Part shown: positions 15,002-22,190 of the stretch, piece after piece | Layout of the letters: every line of letters begins with the position of its first letter | How positions within the stretch are numbered: position 1 is the stretch's first letter | Assembly (NCBI GenBank): GCA_023418835.1 | Contig: JAEZYW010000038.1 | Location: 1-24,534 of the forward strand | DNA length: 24,534 bases | DNA from: Bacillota bacterium | GTDB lineage: Bacteria > Bacillota > Clostridia > Tissierellales > Peptoniphilaceae | Direction of reading: 5' to 3' | The notes under the pieces: model-generated | Told to the model about the DNA's origin: nothing | Database searches by the model: none | The model's input: the letters and a program-made list of their open reading frames with translations, nothing else | Position numbers and translations under genes: made by a program

Positions 15002-16363
15002 ATGTCTAAGGTAAACACAATTTATATATGCTCCAACTGTGAATATGAGACCACTGGTTATTTTGGCAAATGTCCATCATGTGGCAGTTGGGGCACAATG
15101 ACTGAAACTATCAATGAAACTAAAAGCCCTAGAATAGGGAAGAGCACTCGCAGTACCAATCGAAGTGCTAAAAAGTTATCAGAAATTTCTTTATCAACTA
15201 GTGATCGAATAAAAACTAATATTGGTGAGTTAAACAGAGTTTTAGGAAACGGAATTGTTAGAGATTCTGTTACAATTGTCACAGCAAAACCAGGTGCAGG
15301 TAAGTCAACTTTACTACTTCAACTTTCTGAAGACTTGGCAAAACAAGGCTTAAAGGTATTATACGCAAGCGGGGAAGAGTCGGAATCTCAAATTAGAAGT
15401 AGAGCTGACAGATTAATGGTTGAATCAGAAAATATCTTTATAATGAGTACAAATTCCATTAACGATATAGAAAATGCAATAAATGACATAGATCCTGAAA
15501 TTTTAATATTTGACAGTATCCAAACTATAACTGACCAAAATTTAAGTCAAAAAAGTGGATCGCCCACTCAAATAAATGAAGTTTCCACAAAGATTGTAGA
15601 TCTCTCTAAATATAGCAATAAAAAGAGAGCTTCTTTTATTGTAGGACAAATGACAAAACAAGACGAACTAGCTGGCGTCAGAACTTTAGAACACTTGGTA
15701 GACTGTGTTTTAATTCTTGAATCTGGAGATTCTGATCAAATAAGGACATTATATAGCACCAAAAATAGATATGGAGATACTGGGGAAGTTGGCTTTTTTG
15801 AAATGACAGAAAATGGCTTAATATCCATAGATAACCCTTCAGAATTTTTTGTATCCCATGAGTCAAATTTTTTTGGAAAGGCTCTAAGTGTTTTGAAACA
15901 CGGTAGTAGATATATTGTCGGTGAAGTTGAGTCCTTGGTATCTAGATCTTATTTTCCCTATCCACAGAGAATTTCTGAATCTGTAAGAAGAGATAATTTG
16001 AATATTATTGCTTCAATTCTAGAAGAGACCGCAGGAATCCCTTTAGAAGATAAAAATATAATTCTAAAAGCCACTGGAGGAGCTAAAATACAAGATGTAT
16101 CTGCCGATTTTTCCATAGCGATGTCCATAGTCTCTAGTTACTATAAGAAGTCAATAAGTAATGATGTAGTATTTTGTGGAGAGATTGGCCTTACAGGGGA
16201 GGTTAAAAAAGTTCAAAATATTAAACAAAGAATTAATGAAGTATCGAGATTAGGGTATACTTCTATTGTTATTTCAAAATCCCAAGTTATAAATAAAGAG
16301 CCTGAGGGATTAAAAGTTATTAAGGTCTCTAATTTAAAGGAAGCTATTGGATTATTTTTCTAG
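15002..16363 (+). CDS. radA: DNA repair protein RadA (Sms)
   Basis: RecA-like ATPase that promotes branch migration during recombinational repair. It has the full family layout in 453 aa: an N-terminal zinc finger (C10, C13, C24, C27), a RecA-like core with Walker A AKPGAGKST (95-103) and Walker B-type strand ILIFDSIQT, the RadA motif at 254-258, and a C-terminal Lon-protease-like domain (about 275-453). The RadA motif reads KNRYG where most members have KNRFG, a mild aromatic change. The ATG at 15002 follows the previous TAA by 3 bases and has no strong ribosome site, so expression probably depends on coupling to the upstream gene. Confidence 0.97.
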   Translation: MSKVNTIYICSNCEYETTGYFGKCPSCGSWGTMTETINETKSPRIGKSTRSTNRSAKKLSEISLSTSDRIKTNIGELNRVLGNGIVRDSVTIVTAKPGAGKSTLLLQLSEDLAKQGLKVLYASGEESESQIRSRADRLMVESENIFIMSTNSINDIENAINDIDPEILIFDSIQTITDQNLSQKSGSPTQINEVSTKIVDLSKYSNKKRASFIVGQMTKQDELAGVRTLEHLVDCVLILESGDSDQIRTLYSTKNRYGDTGEVGFFEMTENGLISIDNPSEFFVSHESNFFGKALSVLKHGSRYIVGEVESLVSRSYFPYPQRISESVRRDNLNIIASILEETAGIPLEDKNIILKATGGAKIQDVSADFSIAMSIVSSYYKKSISNDVVFCGEIGLTGEVKKVQNIKQRINEVSRLGYTSIVISKSQVINKEPEGLKVIKVSNLKEAIGLFF

Positions 16364-16378
16364 CCATGGAGGTGAAGG

Positions 16379-17482
16379 ATGAATTTAAAAAAATTGAATA
16401 ACATATTATTTAAGCTCACTATAAGTATTATAGGTTTAGTAATAGGTTACATAGTAGTTACAACCCTACTAAACAACGGTATTATAAATATTGAAAATAA
16501 TTATTTAAGGCTATCTGTTGAAATAATAACGTCATTATTTTTTGCACTCATATTTTTTTCTATATCTGGACGTTTGAAAGTTTTACTATCTAATATAATA
16601 AAACAGATAGAAATAGAAGTATCAAAAAAACCCTTATACGAAGTTATTTTTGCATCTATTGGTCTTATAATAGGATTATTAATTGCATTTCTTCTAAGTC
16701 AGTTGATAACTAACTTTAATTTAGGTTTTTTTGGAAGTCTTATATCACTAATTATTTATGTGGTTTTTGGATACTTGGGTTTGGTTTTACCGGCAAAAAA
16801 CAAAGAAACATTGCTATCAATTATAAAAGACGGTTCCAACTTAAATAGACAAAGAAAAACTACTACAGAAATATTAAAAGACTCAGATTATACAGATAAA
16901 AAGATTCTAGACACAAGTGCAATTATAGATGGTAGAATTTTAGAAATAGCCAGATCTGGATTTTTAGAAGGTCCCTTAATTCTTCCTCTTTTTATCTTAG
17001 AAGAATTACAACATATTGCAGATAGTTCTGATTCATTAAAAAGAAATAGAGGTCGAAGAGGCCTAGAGGTAATGAATGGAATACAAAATCTTAGCAATAT
17101 AAAAGTAATAATAATAGACGAAAAGTACGAAGATGTTACTGAAGTGGATTCTAAGTTAGTAAAACTTGCCAAAGACGAGGGGGCAAAAATTATTACAAAT
17201 GATTTTAATCTAAATAAAGTCGCTGAGGTGCAAGGAGTTGGAGTTTTGAACATTAACGAATTAGCCAATGCCCTTAAACCTGTGGCTATTCCAGGAGAAT
17301 CAATGATGGTCCAGATAATAAAAGAAGGCCAAGAATCAAATCAAGGAGTAGCTTATTTAGATGATGGAACAATGATAGTAATAGAAAGCGGTAAGAATTT
17401 TATTGGAGAATCAAAAGAAGTTATCGTTACAAGTGTATTGCAGACAAACGCAGGAAAAATGATTTTTGCAAAAATTAAATAG
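16379..17482 (+). CDS. Membrane-anchored PIN/TRAM domain protein (YacL type)
   Basis: Integral membrane protein (367 aa) with four hydrophobic helices (about 11-30, 47-65, 89-109, 117-138), a cytoplasmic PIN nuclease-like domain (about 174-295) and a C-terminal TRAM domain (about 303-367). The PIN acidic residues are visible: D178 in [13 protein letters not shown]208/E209 in FILEELQ, D257 and D275 in ITNDFN, so a metal-dependent RNase activity is plausible, though unproven for the family. A strong GGAGGTGA site precedes the ATG. In many Firmicutes it lies near radA with disA between or beside them; here it directly follows radA. Confidence 0.88.
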   Translation: MNLKKLNNILFKLTISIIGLVIGYIVVTTLLNNGIINIENNYLRLSVEIITSLFFALIFFSISGRLKVLLSNIIKQIEIEVSKKPLYEVIFASIGLIIGLLIAFLLSQLITNFNLGFFGSLISLIIYVVFGYLGLVLPAKNKETLLSIIKDGSNLNRQRKTTTEILKDSDYTDKKILDTSAIIDGRILEIARSGFLEGPLILPLFILEELQHIADSSDSLKRNRGRRGLEVMNGIQNLSNIKVIIIDEKYEDVTEVDSKLVKLAKDEGAKIITNDFNLNKVAEVQGVGVLNINELANALKPVAIPGESMMVQIIKEGQESNQGVAYLDDGTMIVIESGKNFIGESKEVIVTSVLQTNAGKMIFAKIK

Positions 17483-17493
17483 GAGTGATAAAT

Positions 17494-18141
17494 ATGAAAT
17501 TTTTTATTGATACAGCAAATATTGACGAAATAAAGGAAGCAAATTCATGGGGAATATTAGATGGAGTTACAACAAACCCATCTTTAATTGCCAAAGAAGG
17601 AAGAAATTTTGAAGAAGTTGTAAAAGAGATAACCGATATAGTAGATGGACCAATAAGTGCAGAAGTTGTTTCTTTAGAATCTGAAGGTATGTTGGAAGAA
17701 TCTAGAGAATTAGCGAAAATCCACAAAAATATAGTTATAAAAGTTCCTATGACTAAAGAAGGATTAAAAGCTGTCAGCCAACTTTCCAAAGAATCAATAA
17801 AGACTAATGTTACTTTAATTTTTAGTGCTAACCAAGCTTTACTCGCTGCAAAAGCAGGTGCATCATATGTTAGTCCTTTTATTGGAAGACTAGACGATAT
17901 AAGCACAGATGGTATGAGATTGATACAAGATGTATCTGATATTTTTAACACCTTTGGCATAGAAACAGAAATAATTGCTGCTAGTATTAGACATCCTATG
18001 CATGTGATTGATTGTGCACTAAGTGGAGCTGATATAGCAACTATTCCATTTAAGATATTCAACCAAATGTTTAACCATCCTTTAACAAATTCAGGGATTG
18101 ATCAATTCTTAAAAGACTGGGAAACAGTAAAAGATAAATAA
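17494..18141 (+). CDS. tal: Small transaldolase (TalC/FSA-like fold, transaldolase-type residues)
   Basis: Schiff-base aldolase-fold enzyme of 215 aa linking the pentose phosphate pathway and glycolysis by moving a dihydroxyacetone unit. [13 protein letters not shown] and [13 protein letters not shown] are family signatures; the Schiff-base lysine is K83 in VIKVPMT. Two positions separate transaldolases from fructose-6-phosphate aldolases: Glu in SAEVVS (E57), where FSA has Gln, and Phe in SPFIGR (F129), where FSA has Tyr. Both point to a true transaldolase, although such proteins are often labelled fsa. The ATG at 17494 has AGGAG 8 bases upstream; the GTG at 17485 overlaps that site and is unlikely. 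An 18-bp hairpin follows the stop. Confidence 0.92.
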   Translation: MKFFIDTANIDEIKEANSWGILDGVTTNPSLIAKEGRNFEEVVKEITDIVDGPISAEVVSLESEGMLEESRELAKIHKNIVIKVPMTKEGLKAVSQLSKESIKTNVTLIFSANQALLAAKAGASYVSPFIGRLDDISTDGMRLIQDVSDIFNTFGIETEIIAASIRHPMHVIDCALSGADIATIPFKIFNQMFNHPLTNSGIDQFLKDWETVKDK

Positions 18142-18145
18142 ATTC

Positions 18146-18186
18146 AATTGAAAAGTAACTTTCAATTTGAAAGTTACTTTTCAATT
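18146..18186 (+). terminator. Intrinsic terminator hairpin after the transaldolase gene
   Basis: Perfect inverted repeat: the 18-base arm AATTGAAAAGTAACTTTC at 18146-18163, the loop AATTT, and the exact complement at 18169-18186. The 3' arm is U-rich in RNA, but there is no clean T-run after it, so termination may rely on the long stem, and the near-symmetry could also allow it to act on the opposite strand. It separates the efp-tal unit from the asp23 promoter, whose -35 box begins in its last base. Confidence 0.8.
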
Positions 18187-18215
18187 TGTTATAAGATATG
18201 TATTTATGATATAAT
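18186..18215 (+). promoter_or_regulatory. SigA-type extended -10 promoter upstream of asp23
   Basis: TTGTTA (18186-18191) and TATAAT (18210-18215) have an 18-base spacer and a TG one base before the -10 (TGATATAAT). GGAGGT at 18225-18230 follows, 5 bases before the asp23 ATG. The design is the same as the efp promoter. The -35 begins on the last base of the upstream terminator stem. Confidence 0.75.
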
Positions 18216-18235
18216 CGACATATTGGAGGTAATGT

Positions 18236-18607
18236 ATGACTAGAGAAATAATTAATGAATTAAATTCTGGTACAGTGCAAATAAACGAAGAAGTTTTGGT
18301 TTCAATTGCAGCTGTAGAAACTAATAGAATCGAAGGAGTTAACGTCATTCCTTCTGGAATGGTAGAAATTTTTAGTGCCAAATCGTCTAACAAAGATATA
18401 GATGTCAGCATAGATGAAAACAATGTTTATATGACGATAAAAATATCTGTAGAATATGGTATTAATTTAATACAAGTTTCTCAAGAAATTCAATCTAGAG
18501 TTAAAGAGAGAATAGAGACAATGACTGGACTAAAAGTCAATGAAATTAATGTAATAATTTCTAATGTAGTAATCCCTAAAGAGATAAAGGAAAATAATAA
18601 ACAATGA
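18236..18607 (+). CDS. Asp23/Gls24 family envelope stress-response protein
   Basis: Small soluble protein (123 aa) of the Asp23/Gls24 family, which in staphylococci sits at the membrane through AmaP and is linked to envelope stress. The family pattern is clear: GTVQINEEVLVSIAAVETNR at 12-31, then GVNVIPSG, VYMTIKISVEYGINLIQVSQ and a C-terminal VNEINVIISNV strand. In Clostridia this gene precedes nusB, as here, and this copy (YqhY type) may have a housekeeping role. It is the first gene after its own promoter and overlaps nusB by 4 bases (ATGA). Confidence 0.92.
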   Translation: MTREIINELNSGTVQINEEVLVSIAAVETNRIEGVNVIPSGMVEIFSAKSSNKDIDVSIDENNVYMTIKISVEYGINLIQVSQEIQSRVKERIETMTGLKVNEINVIISNVVIPKEIKENNKQ

Positions 18608-19002
18608 GTCGAAAGAAGGCCAGAGAAGGTTTAGTGTCATTAATGTATCAAAGTTCATTTGAAGAATTAAATGAAGATAAAGTAAATATTTTTATTGATA
18701 ACTTTGGCTTTGAAGAAGATGAAATTGATTTTATAAAATCCGGTTTTCAATCAATAGAAAAGAATTTAGAAACCATAGACAATACCATAAGTTCAAACCT
18801 GAGAAATTGGTCCATTGACAGACTATTTAGACTAGACTTATCAATTTTGAGAGTAGCAGTTTATGAAATTTTGTATGCTGATAACATTCCCAATGAGGTG
18901 GCAATAAACGAGGCAGTTGAAATAGCTAAAAAGTTTGGGACAACAGATTCTTCAAAACTAATTAATGGAATCTTAGGCACAATAATAAGGAGAGATATAT
19001 AG
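18604..19002 (+). CDS. nusB: Transcription antitermination factor NusB
   Basis: All-helical RNA-binding protein that, with NusE (S10), binds boxA of rRNA leaders in antitermination complexes. The 132 residues show the family motifs: RKKAREGLVSLMYQ at the N-terminus, NWSIDRLFRLDLSILRVAVY in the middle, and NEVAINEAVEIAKKFGTTDS plus KLINGILGTI at the end. Translation is coupled to asp23 by the ATGA overlap. The TAG stop lies in the first bases of a terminator stem. Confidence 0.95.
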   Translation: MSRKKAREGLVSLMYQSSFEELNEDKVNIFIDNFGFEEDEIDFIKSGFQSIEKNLETIDNTISSNLRNWSIDRLFRLDLSILRVAVYEILYADNIPNEVAINEAVEIAKKFGTTDSSKLINGILGTIIRRDI

Positions 19003-19027
19003 CCTGATTTTCAGGCTTTTTATTTTT
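19001..19027 (+). terminator. Intrinsic terminator between nusB and xseA
   Basis: Perfect 7-bp stem AGCCTGA / TCAGGCT with a TTT loop (19001-19017), followed by a T-rich tract interrupted by one A (to 19027). The stem takes up the last two bases of the nusB stop codon. The xseA ATG follows the tract by 3 bases, so readthrough past this hairpin, or an unseen promoter inside nusB, must supply xseA and the genes after it. Confidence 0.88.
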
Positions 19028-19030
19028 GAT

Positions 19031-20362
19031 ATGATAAATTTAAAAGTATCTGAATTAATGAATTACATAAAAGTCATGACTTCCAAAGACTATGTATTAA
19101 GTAGATTGACAGTAGAAGGTGAAATTTCTAATTTAACATTTCACTCCAATGGAACTGCTTATTTTACAATAAAAGATGAATATAGCGGTTTAAGATGCGT
19201 TTTTCACAATTTTAGCCAAAAAAAAGATGTAAGAGATTTTAAAAATGGCGATCAAGTAGGAGTTTTAGGAAAAGTATCATTATATGAAAAAGATGGAAAT
19301 CTCAGCATGTTAGTAGAGGACATCGAAAAAATTGGACTTGGAAAACTTTATGAAAACTTTTTGATATTAAAAGAAGAATTGGATTCTCAAGGATACTTTG
19401 ACGATAAATATAAAAAAGAAATTCCCAAATTTCCTAAAAATATTGGAGTAATCACTTCAAAGACTGGGGCAGCAATCAAAGATATTGTCTCTGTCATAAA
19501 AAGAAGAAATAAATATGTAAATATTTATTTATTTCCTGCAGTTGTCCAAGGAAGCTATGCAAAAGATTCTCTAATTCAAGGTTTAGAGTACTTTGAAAAT
19601 AAAAACATGGACGTTGTAATTATTGGTAGGGGAGGAGGTTCTTACGAGGACTTAGACGCCTTTAATTCAAAAGAATTAGCCTTAAAAATCTTTAATTATC
19701 CGATTCCCATAATATCAGCAGTTGGACACGAAATCGATTTTGTAATTACAGATTTTGTTTCTGATAAAAGAGCGGCCACACCATCAGTTGCAGCTGAAAT
19801 AGTCGCTCCAGATATGGAAGCTTATAAAGATATAATACAATCTAAAATCAATAGAATAATGATTTTGGCAAATAAAATTAGTGACGAGAAATACAATAAT
19901 CTAAAACTAATAGACAAAAGATTAACTTTATTAAGTATTGACAATATAATTGAAAACAAAATAGATATTTATAAGGAAAAAATCATTTATCTTTCTAAAT
20001 CTATTGAAAATAAAGTAGAAATGGAGAGTAAAGGACTTAGCAATTTAAATCAAAAAATTCATTCCATTAATCTAATTGAAAGAGCTAAAAAACAAGAAAC
20101 TTCTGCCCAAAATCTATTTAACAATATCAATTTGAAACTTGAAAGAAAGATTAATCTTGAAGAAAATAGACTTCTAAGATACAAATCTAAAATTGACAAA
20201 TTAGATATTAAAGCGATGATATCCCAAGGTTATTCTATAATAACTGATAAAAAGGGAAATCTAATAAAAAGTATAAATCATGTAAATATTGAGGATTTAA
20301 TTGAAATCACATTGTCTGACGGTAATTTAGGTGCCAAGGTTAAAAGTAAGGAAGGTATATAA
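19031..20362 (+). CDS. xseA: Exodeoxyribonuclease VII large subunit
   Basis: Catalytic subunit of the single-strand DNA exonuclease used in mismatch and recombinational repair. Residues 1-100 form the OB-fold domain (VEGEISNLTFHSNGTAYFTI). The catalytic core has the conserved GRGGGSYEDLDAFNS stretch and VGHEIDFVITDF followed by RAATPSVAAE. A long helical region (about 275-385) and a small C-terminal segment (MISQGYSIITD) complete the normal length of 443 aa. Alignment of the N-terminus with known XseA supports the ATG at 19031, but no ribosome site is visible: the bases upstream are the T-tract of the nusB terminator. The stop overlaps the xseB start by one base (TAATG). Confidence 0.95.
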   Translation: MINLKVSELMNYIKVMTSKDYVLSRLTVEGEISNLTFHSNGTAYFTIKDEYSGLRCVFHNFSQKKDVRDFKNGDQVGVLGKVSLYEKDGNLSMLVEDIEKIGLGKLYENFLILKEELDSQGYFDDKYKKEIPKFPKNIGVITSKTGAAIKDIVSVIKRRNKYVNIYLFPAVVQGSYAKDSLIQGLEYFENKNMDVVIIGRGGGSYEDLDAFNSKELALKIFNYPIPIISAVGHEIDFVITDFVSDKRAATPSVAAEIVAPDMEAYKDIIQSKINRIMILANKISDEKYNNLKLIDKRLTLLSIDNIIENKIDIYKEKIIYLSKSIENKVEMESKGLSNLNQKIHSINLIERAKKQETSAQNLFNNINLKLERKINLEENRLLRYKSKIDKLDIKAMISQGYSIITDKKGNLIKSINHVNIEDLIEITLSDGNLGAKVKSKEGI

Positions 20363-20580
20363 TGAACTACGAAGAAACTCTAAAAGAATTGGAAAAAATT
20401 TTAGAAGAAATGGAATCATCAGAAATTAATTTAGACGAGATGATGGAAAAATATAAAAGAGCTCTAAGCCTTTATAAAGACTTGGAAAAATATTTAAAAG
20501 AATACAAAAGAGAAATTAAAGTCATAACAGATACAGGAATGGAAGATTTTGATGCAGACGAAGATGACGAACTACAATAA
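20362..20580 (+). CDS. xseB: Exodeoxyribonuclease VII small subunit
   Basis: 72-residue partner of XseA, needed in several copies per large subunit for stable exonuclease VII. It is a helical hairpin with the usual pattern YEETLKELEKILEEMESSEI and LDEMMEKYKRALSLYKDLEK, then an acidic tail (EDFDADEDDELQ). Start and stop overlap xseA by 1 base and ispA by about 29 bases, so stoichiometry is presumably set by coupled translation. Confidence 0.95.
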   Translation: MNYEETLKELEKILEEMESSEINLDEMMEKYKRALSLYKDLEKYLKEYKREIKVITDTGMEDFDADEDDELQ

Positions 20581-21397
20581 AAGTCAATTGGATAAAATTT
20601 ATAAAGAAATTAAAAATTTTGATATTAAAAAAGATGACAATTCTGGTGTGGAATTATTATATGAAGGATTAGATTATTATTTTACTTCTAAAGGCAAAAT
20701 GTTAAGACCCGCTTTGATGTTATCTGTAAATGAAGATCTAGGAGGAGATTTTCAGGCAATTGAAAACTTTGCCATAGCTTTAGAATTGATTCATAACTAT
20801 TCTTTAATTCATGACGATTTGCCCTCTATGGACAATGACGATTACAGAAGGGGCCGTCTAACTCTTCACAAAAAATTTGACGAAGCAACTGCAATTTTAA
20901 TTGGAGATCATTTGTTAACTAAAGCCTTTGAATACGCATCGTATCCAAACAATTTTGTAGAGGCTTCTCTCCAAATAAAGTGCATAAATCTTTTAGCACA
21001 AAATGCCAATGATTTTGGAATGCTAGGAGGCCAAATCTTAGATATGAATCCATCAAATTTAAGTTCTGAAGAAGATATTTTAAAAATGTATGAATACAAA
21101 ACATCGGCTTTATTTAAATCTGCTTTTGTAATTCCTGGTATTATTAAAAACTTAGAGGATGTTATGTTAGACAGTTTGGATAAAGTTGGTAAAAACTTTG
21201 GAATCCTGTTCCAAATTTTGGATGACATTTCTGATAGAGAAGAAGATAAAAAAACTGGAAAAATTACAATATTTAACTTTTATGACGAAACGGAAGTTGA
21301 AAAATATGTTGAAAAGTTAAAATCTAAAATTTATAATGAGCTTGATTTCTTAAAGTTAAATACTACAAGAAAGTTTTTAAAGGAGTTATATGGTTAA
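20552..21397 (+). CDS. ispA: Polyprenyl (farnesyl) diphosphate synthase
   Basis: Trans-prenyltransferase that condenses isopentenyl diphosphate with allylic diphosphates, probably to C15. About 281 aa. The first aspartate-rich motif is in HDDLPSMDNDDYRRGR and the second is FQILDDISD; KGKMLRPAL and GGQILDM are further conserved blocks. The four-residue spacing in DDLPSMD is typical of bacterial farnesyl diphosphate synthases. The region after the second motif is shorter than usual and lacks the common GKPxGxD loop. The start is uncertain: ATG at 20552 has GGAAG at 20541-20545, while ATG at 20564 gives a shorter N-terminus. dxs, which usually follows ispA in Clostridia, is absent. The stop overlaps tlyA by 8 bases. 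Confidence 0.93.
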   Translation: MQTKMTNYNKSQLDKIYKEIKNFDIKKDDNSGVELLYEGLDYYFTSKGKMLRPALMLSVNEDLGGDFQAIENFAIALELIHNYSLIHDDLPSMDNDDYRRGRLTLHKKFDEATAILIGDHLLTKAFEYASYPNNFVEASLQIKCINLLAQNANDFGMLGGQILDMNPSNLSSEEDILKMYEYKTSALFKSAFVIPGIIKNLEDVMLDSLDKVGKNFGILFQILDDISDREEDKKTGKITIFNFYDETEVEKYVEKLKSKIYNELDFLKLNTTRKFLKELYG

Positions 21398-22187
21398 ACA
21401 AAGAGCCGACGTTTTAGTGCATAAACAAAACTTATCTGAATCAAGGGAAAAAGCTAAACGCCTTATTATGGCGGGAAAGATTTACACCCAAGAGATAAAG
21501 GTATCAAAACCAGGAGATTTGTATGATGAGAATACAATATTTAGCATTAAAGGTGAAGCGGAAAAGTTTGTATCCAGAGGTGGGTATAAATTAGAACAAG
21601 CAATAAATGAATTTAACTTAGATCTTAATGACAATATATGTGGCGATTTTGGTGCCTCTACTGGTGGTTTCACCGATTGTATGCTTCAAAATGGAGCAAA
21701 AAAAGTCTATGCAATTGATGTAGGCTACGGTCAATTAGATTGGAAAATAAGAAGTAATCCGAAAGTAGTCACAATTGAGAGGACAAATCTTAGATATCTA
21801 GACAATGATTTAATTAAGGAAAAATTGGATTTCATTTCCATTGATGTATCGTTTATTTCTTTAACCTTAATTCTACCAAAAGCCTTTGAACTGTTGAGTT
21901 CAGATGGAACTATCGTGGCATTAATTAAACCACAGTTCGAAGCACAAAAGGGAGATGTAGGGAAAAAAGGAATTGTCAGGGATAAAAAAGTAAAAATAAA
22001 CTCCATTAATAAGATTATAGACTTTGTAATTGAGTCAAACTTTAATGTAGGGAATCTGACTTTCTCTCCTATTAAAGGTGCAGGCGGTAACGTTGAATAT
22101 TTAATATTGATTGAGAAAAAAGATTCTAATTTCGATAGGAATATTGTAGATGATGTTGTAAATACTAGTGAATTATTGGCAAGGTGA
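21390..22187 (+). CDS. tlyA: TlyA family rRNA 2'-O-methyltransferase
   Basis: RNA methyltransferase of 265 aa; TlyA relatives methylate 2'-hydroxyls in 16S and/or 23S rRNA. An S4 RNA-binding domain covers about 4-62 (RADVLVHKQNLSESREKAKR), then the linker motif KFVSRGGYKLEQ. A FtsJ-type Rossmann methyltransferase domain follows, with the SAM loop GDFGASTGGFTDCML (85-99), the acidic strand AIDVGYGQLDWK and the catalytic-region LIKPQFEAQKG (K180). AGGAG lies just upstream of the ATG. TlyA lies before recN in many Firmicutes, normally with argR between; here they are 3 bases apart. Some relatives are labelled hemolysins; the methyltransferase motifs argue for the rRNA role. Confidence 0.93.
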   Translation: MVKQRADVLVHKQNLSESREKAKRLIMAGKIYTQEIKVSKPGDLYDENTIFSIKGEAEKFVSRGGYKLEQAINEFNLDLNDNICGDFGASTGGFTDCMLQNGAKKVYAIDVGYGQLDWKIRSNPKVVTIERTNLRYLDNDLIKEKLDFISIDVSFISLTLILPKAFELLSSDGTIVALIKPQFEAQKGDVGKKGIVRDKKVKINSINKIIDFVIESNFNVGNLTFSPIKGAGGNVEYLILIEKKDSNFDRNIVDDVVNTSELLAR

Positions 22188-22190
22188 ATC

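Noticed and set aside
17485..17493. GTG at 17485 as transaldolase start
   Set aside because: The GTG overlaps the AGGAG site that correctly serves the ATG at 17494, and the family N-terminus is MKFFIDTA.
17475..18062. Reverse-strand open frame of 195 codons opposite the transaldolase gene
   Set aside because: It mirrors the codon pattern of a well-supported + strand gene, shows no family motif, and all genes here run on the + strand.
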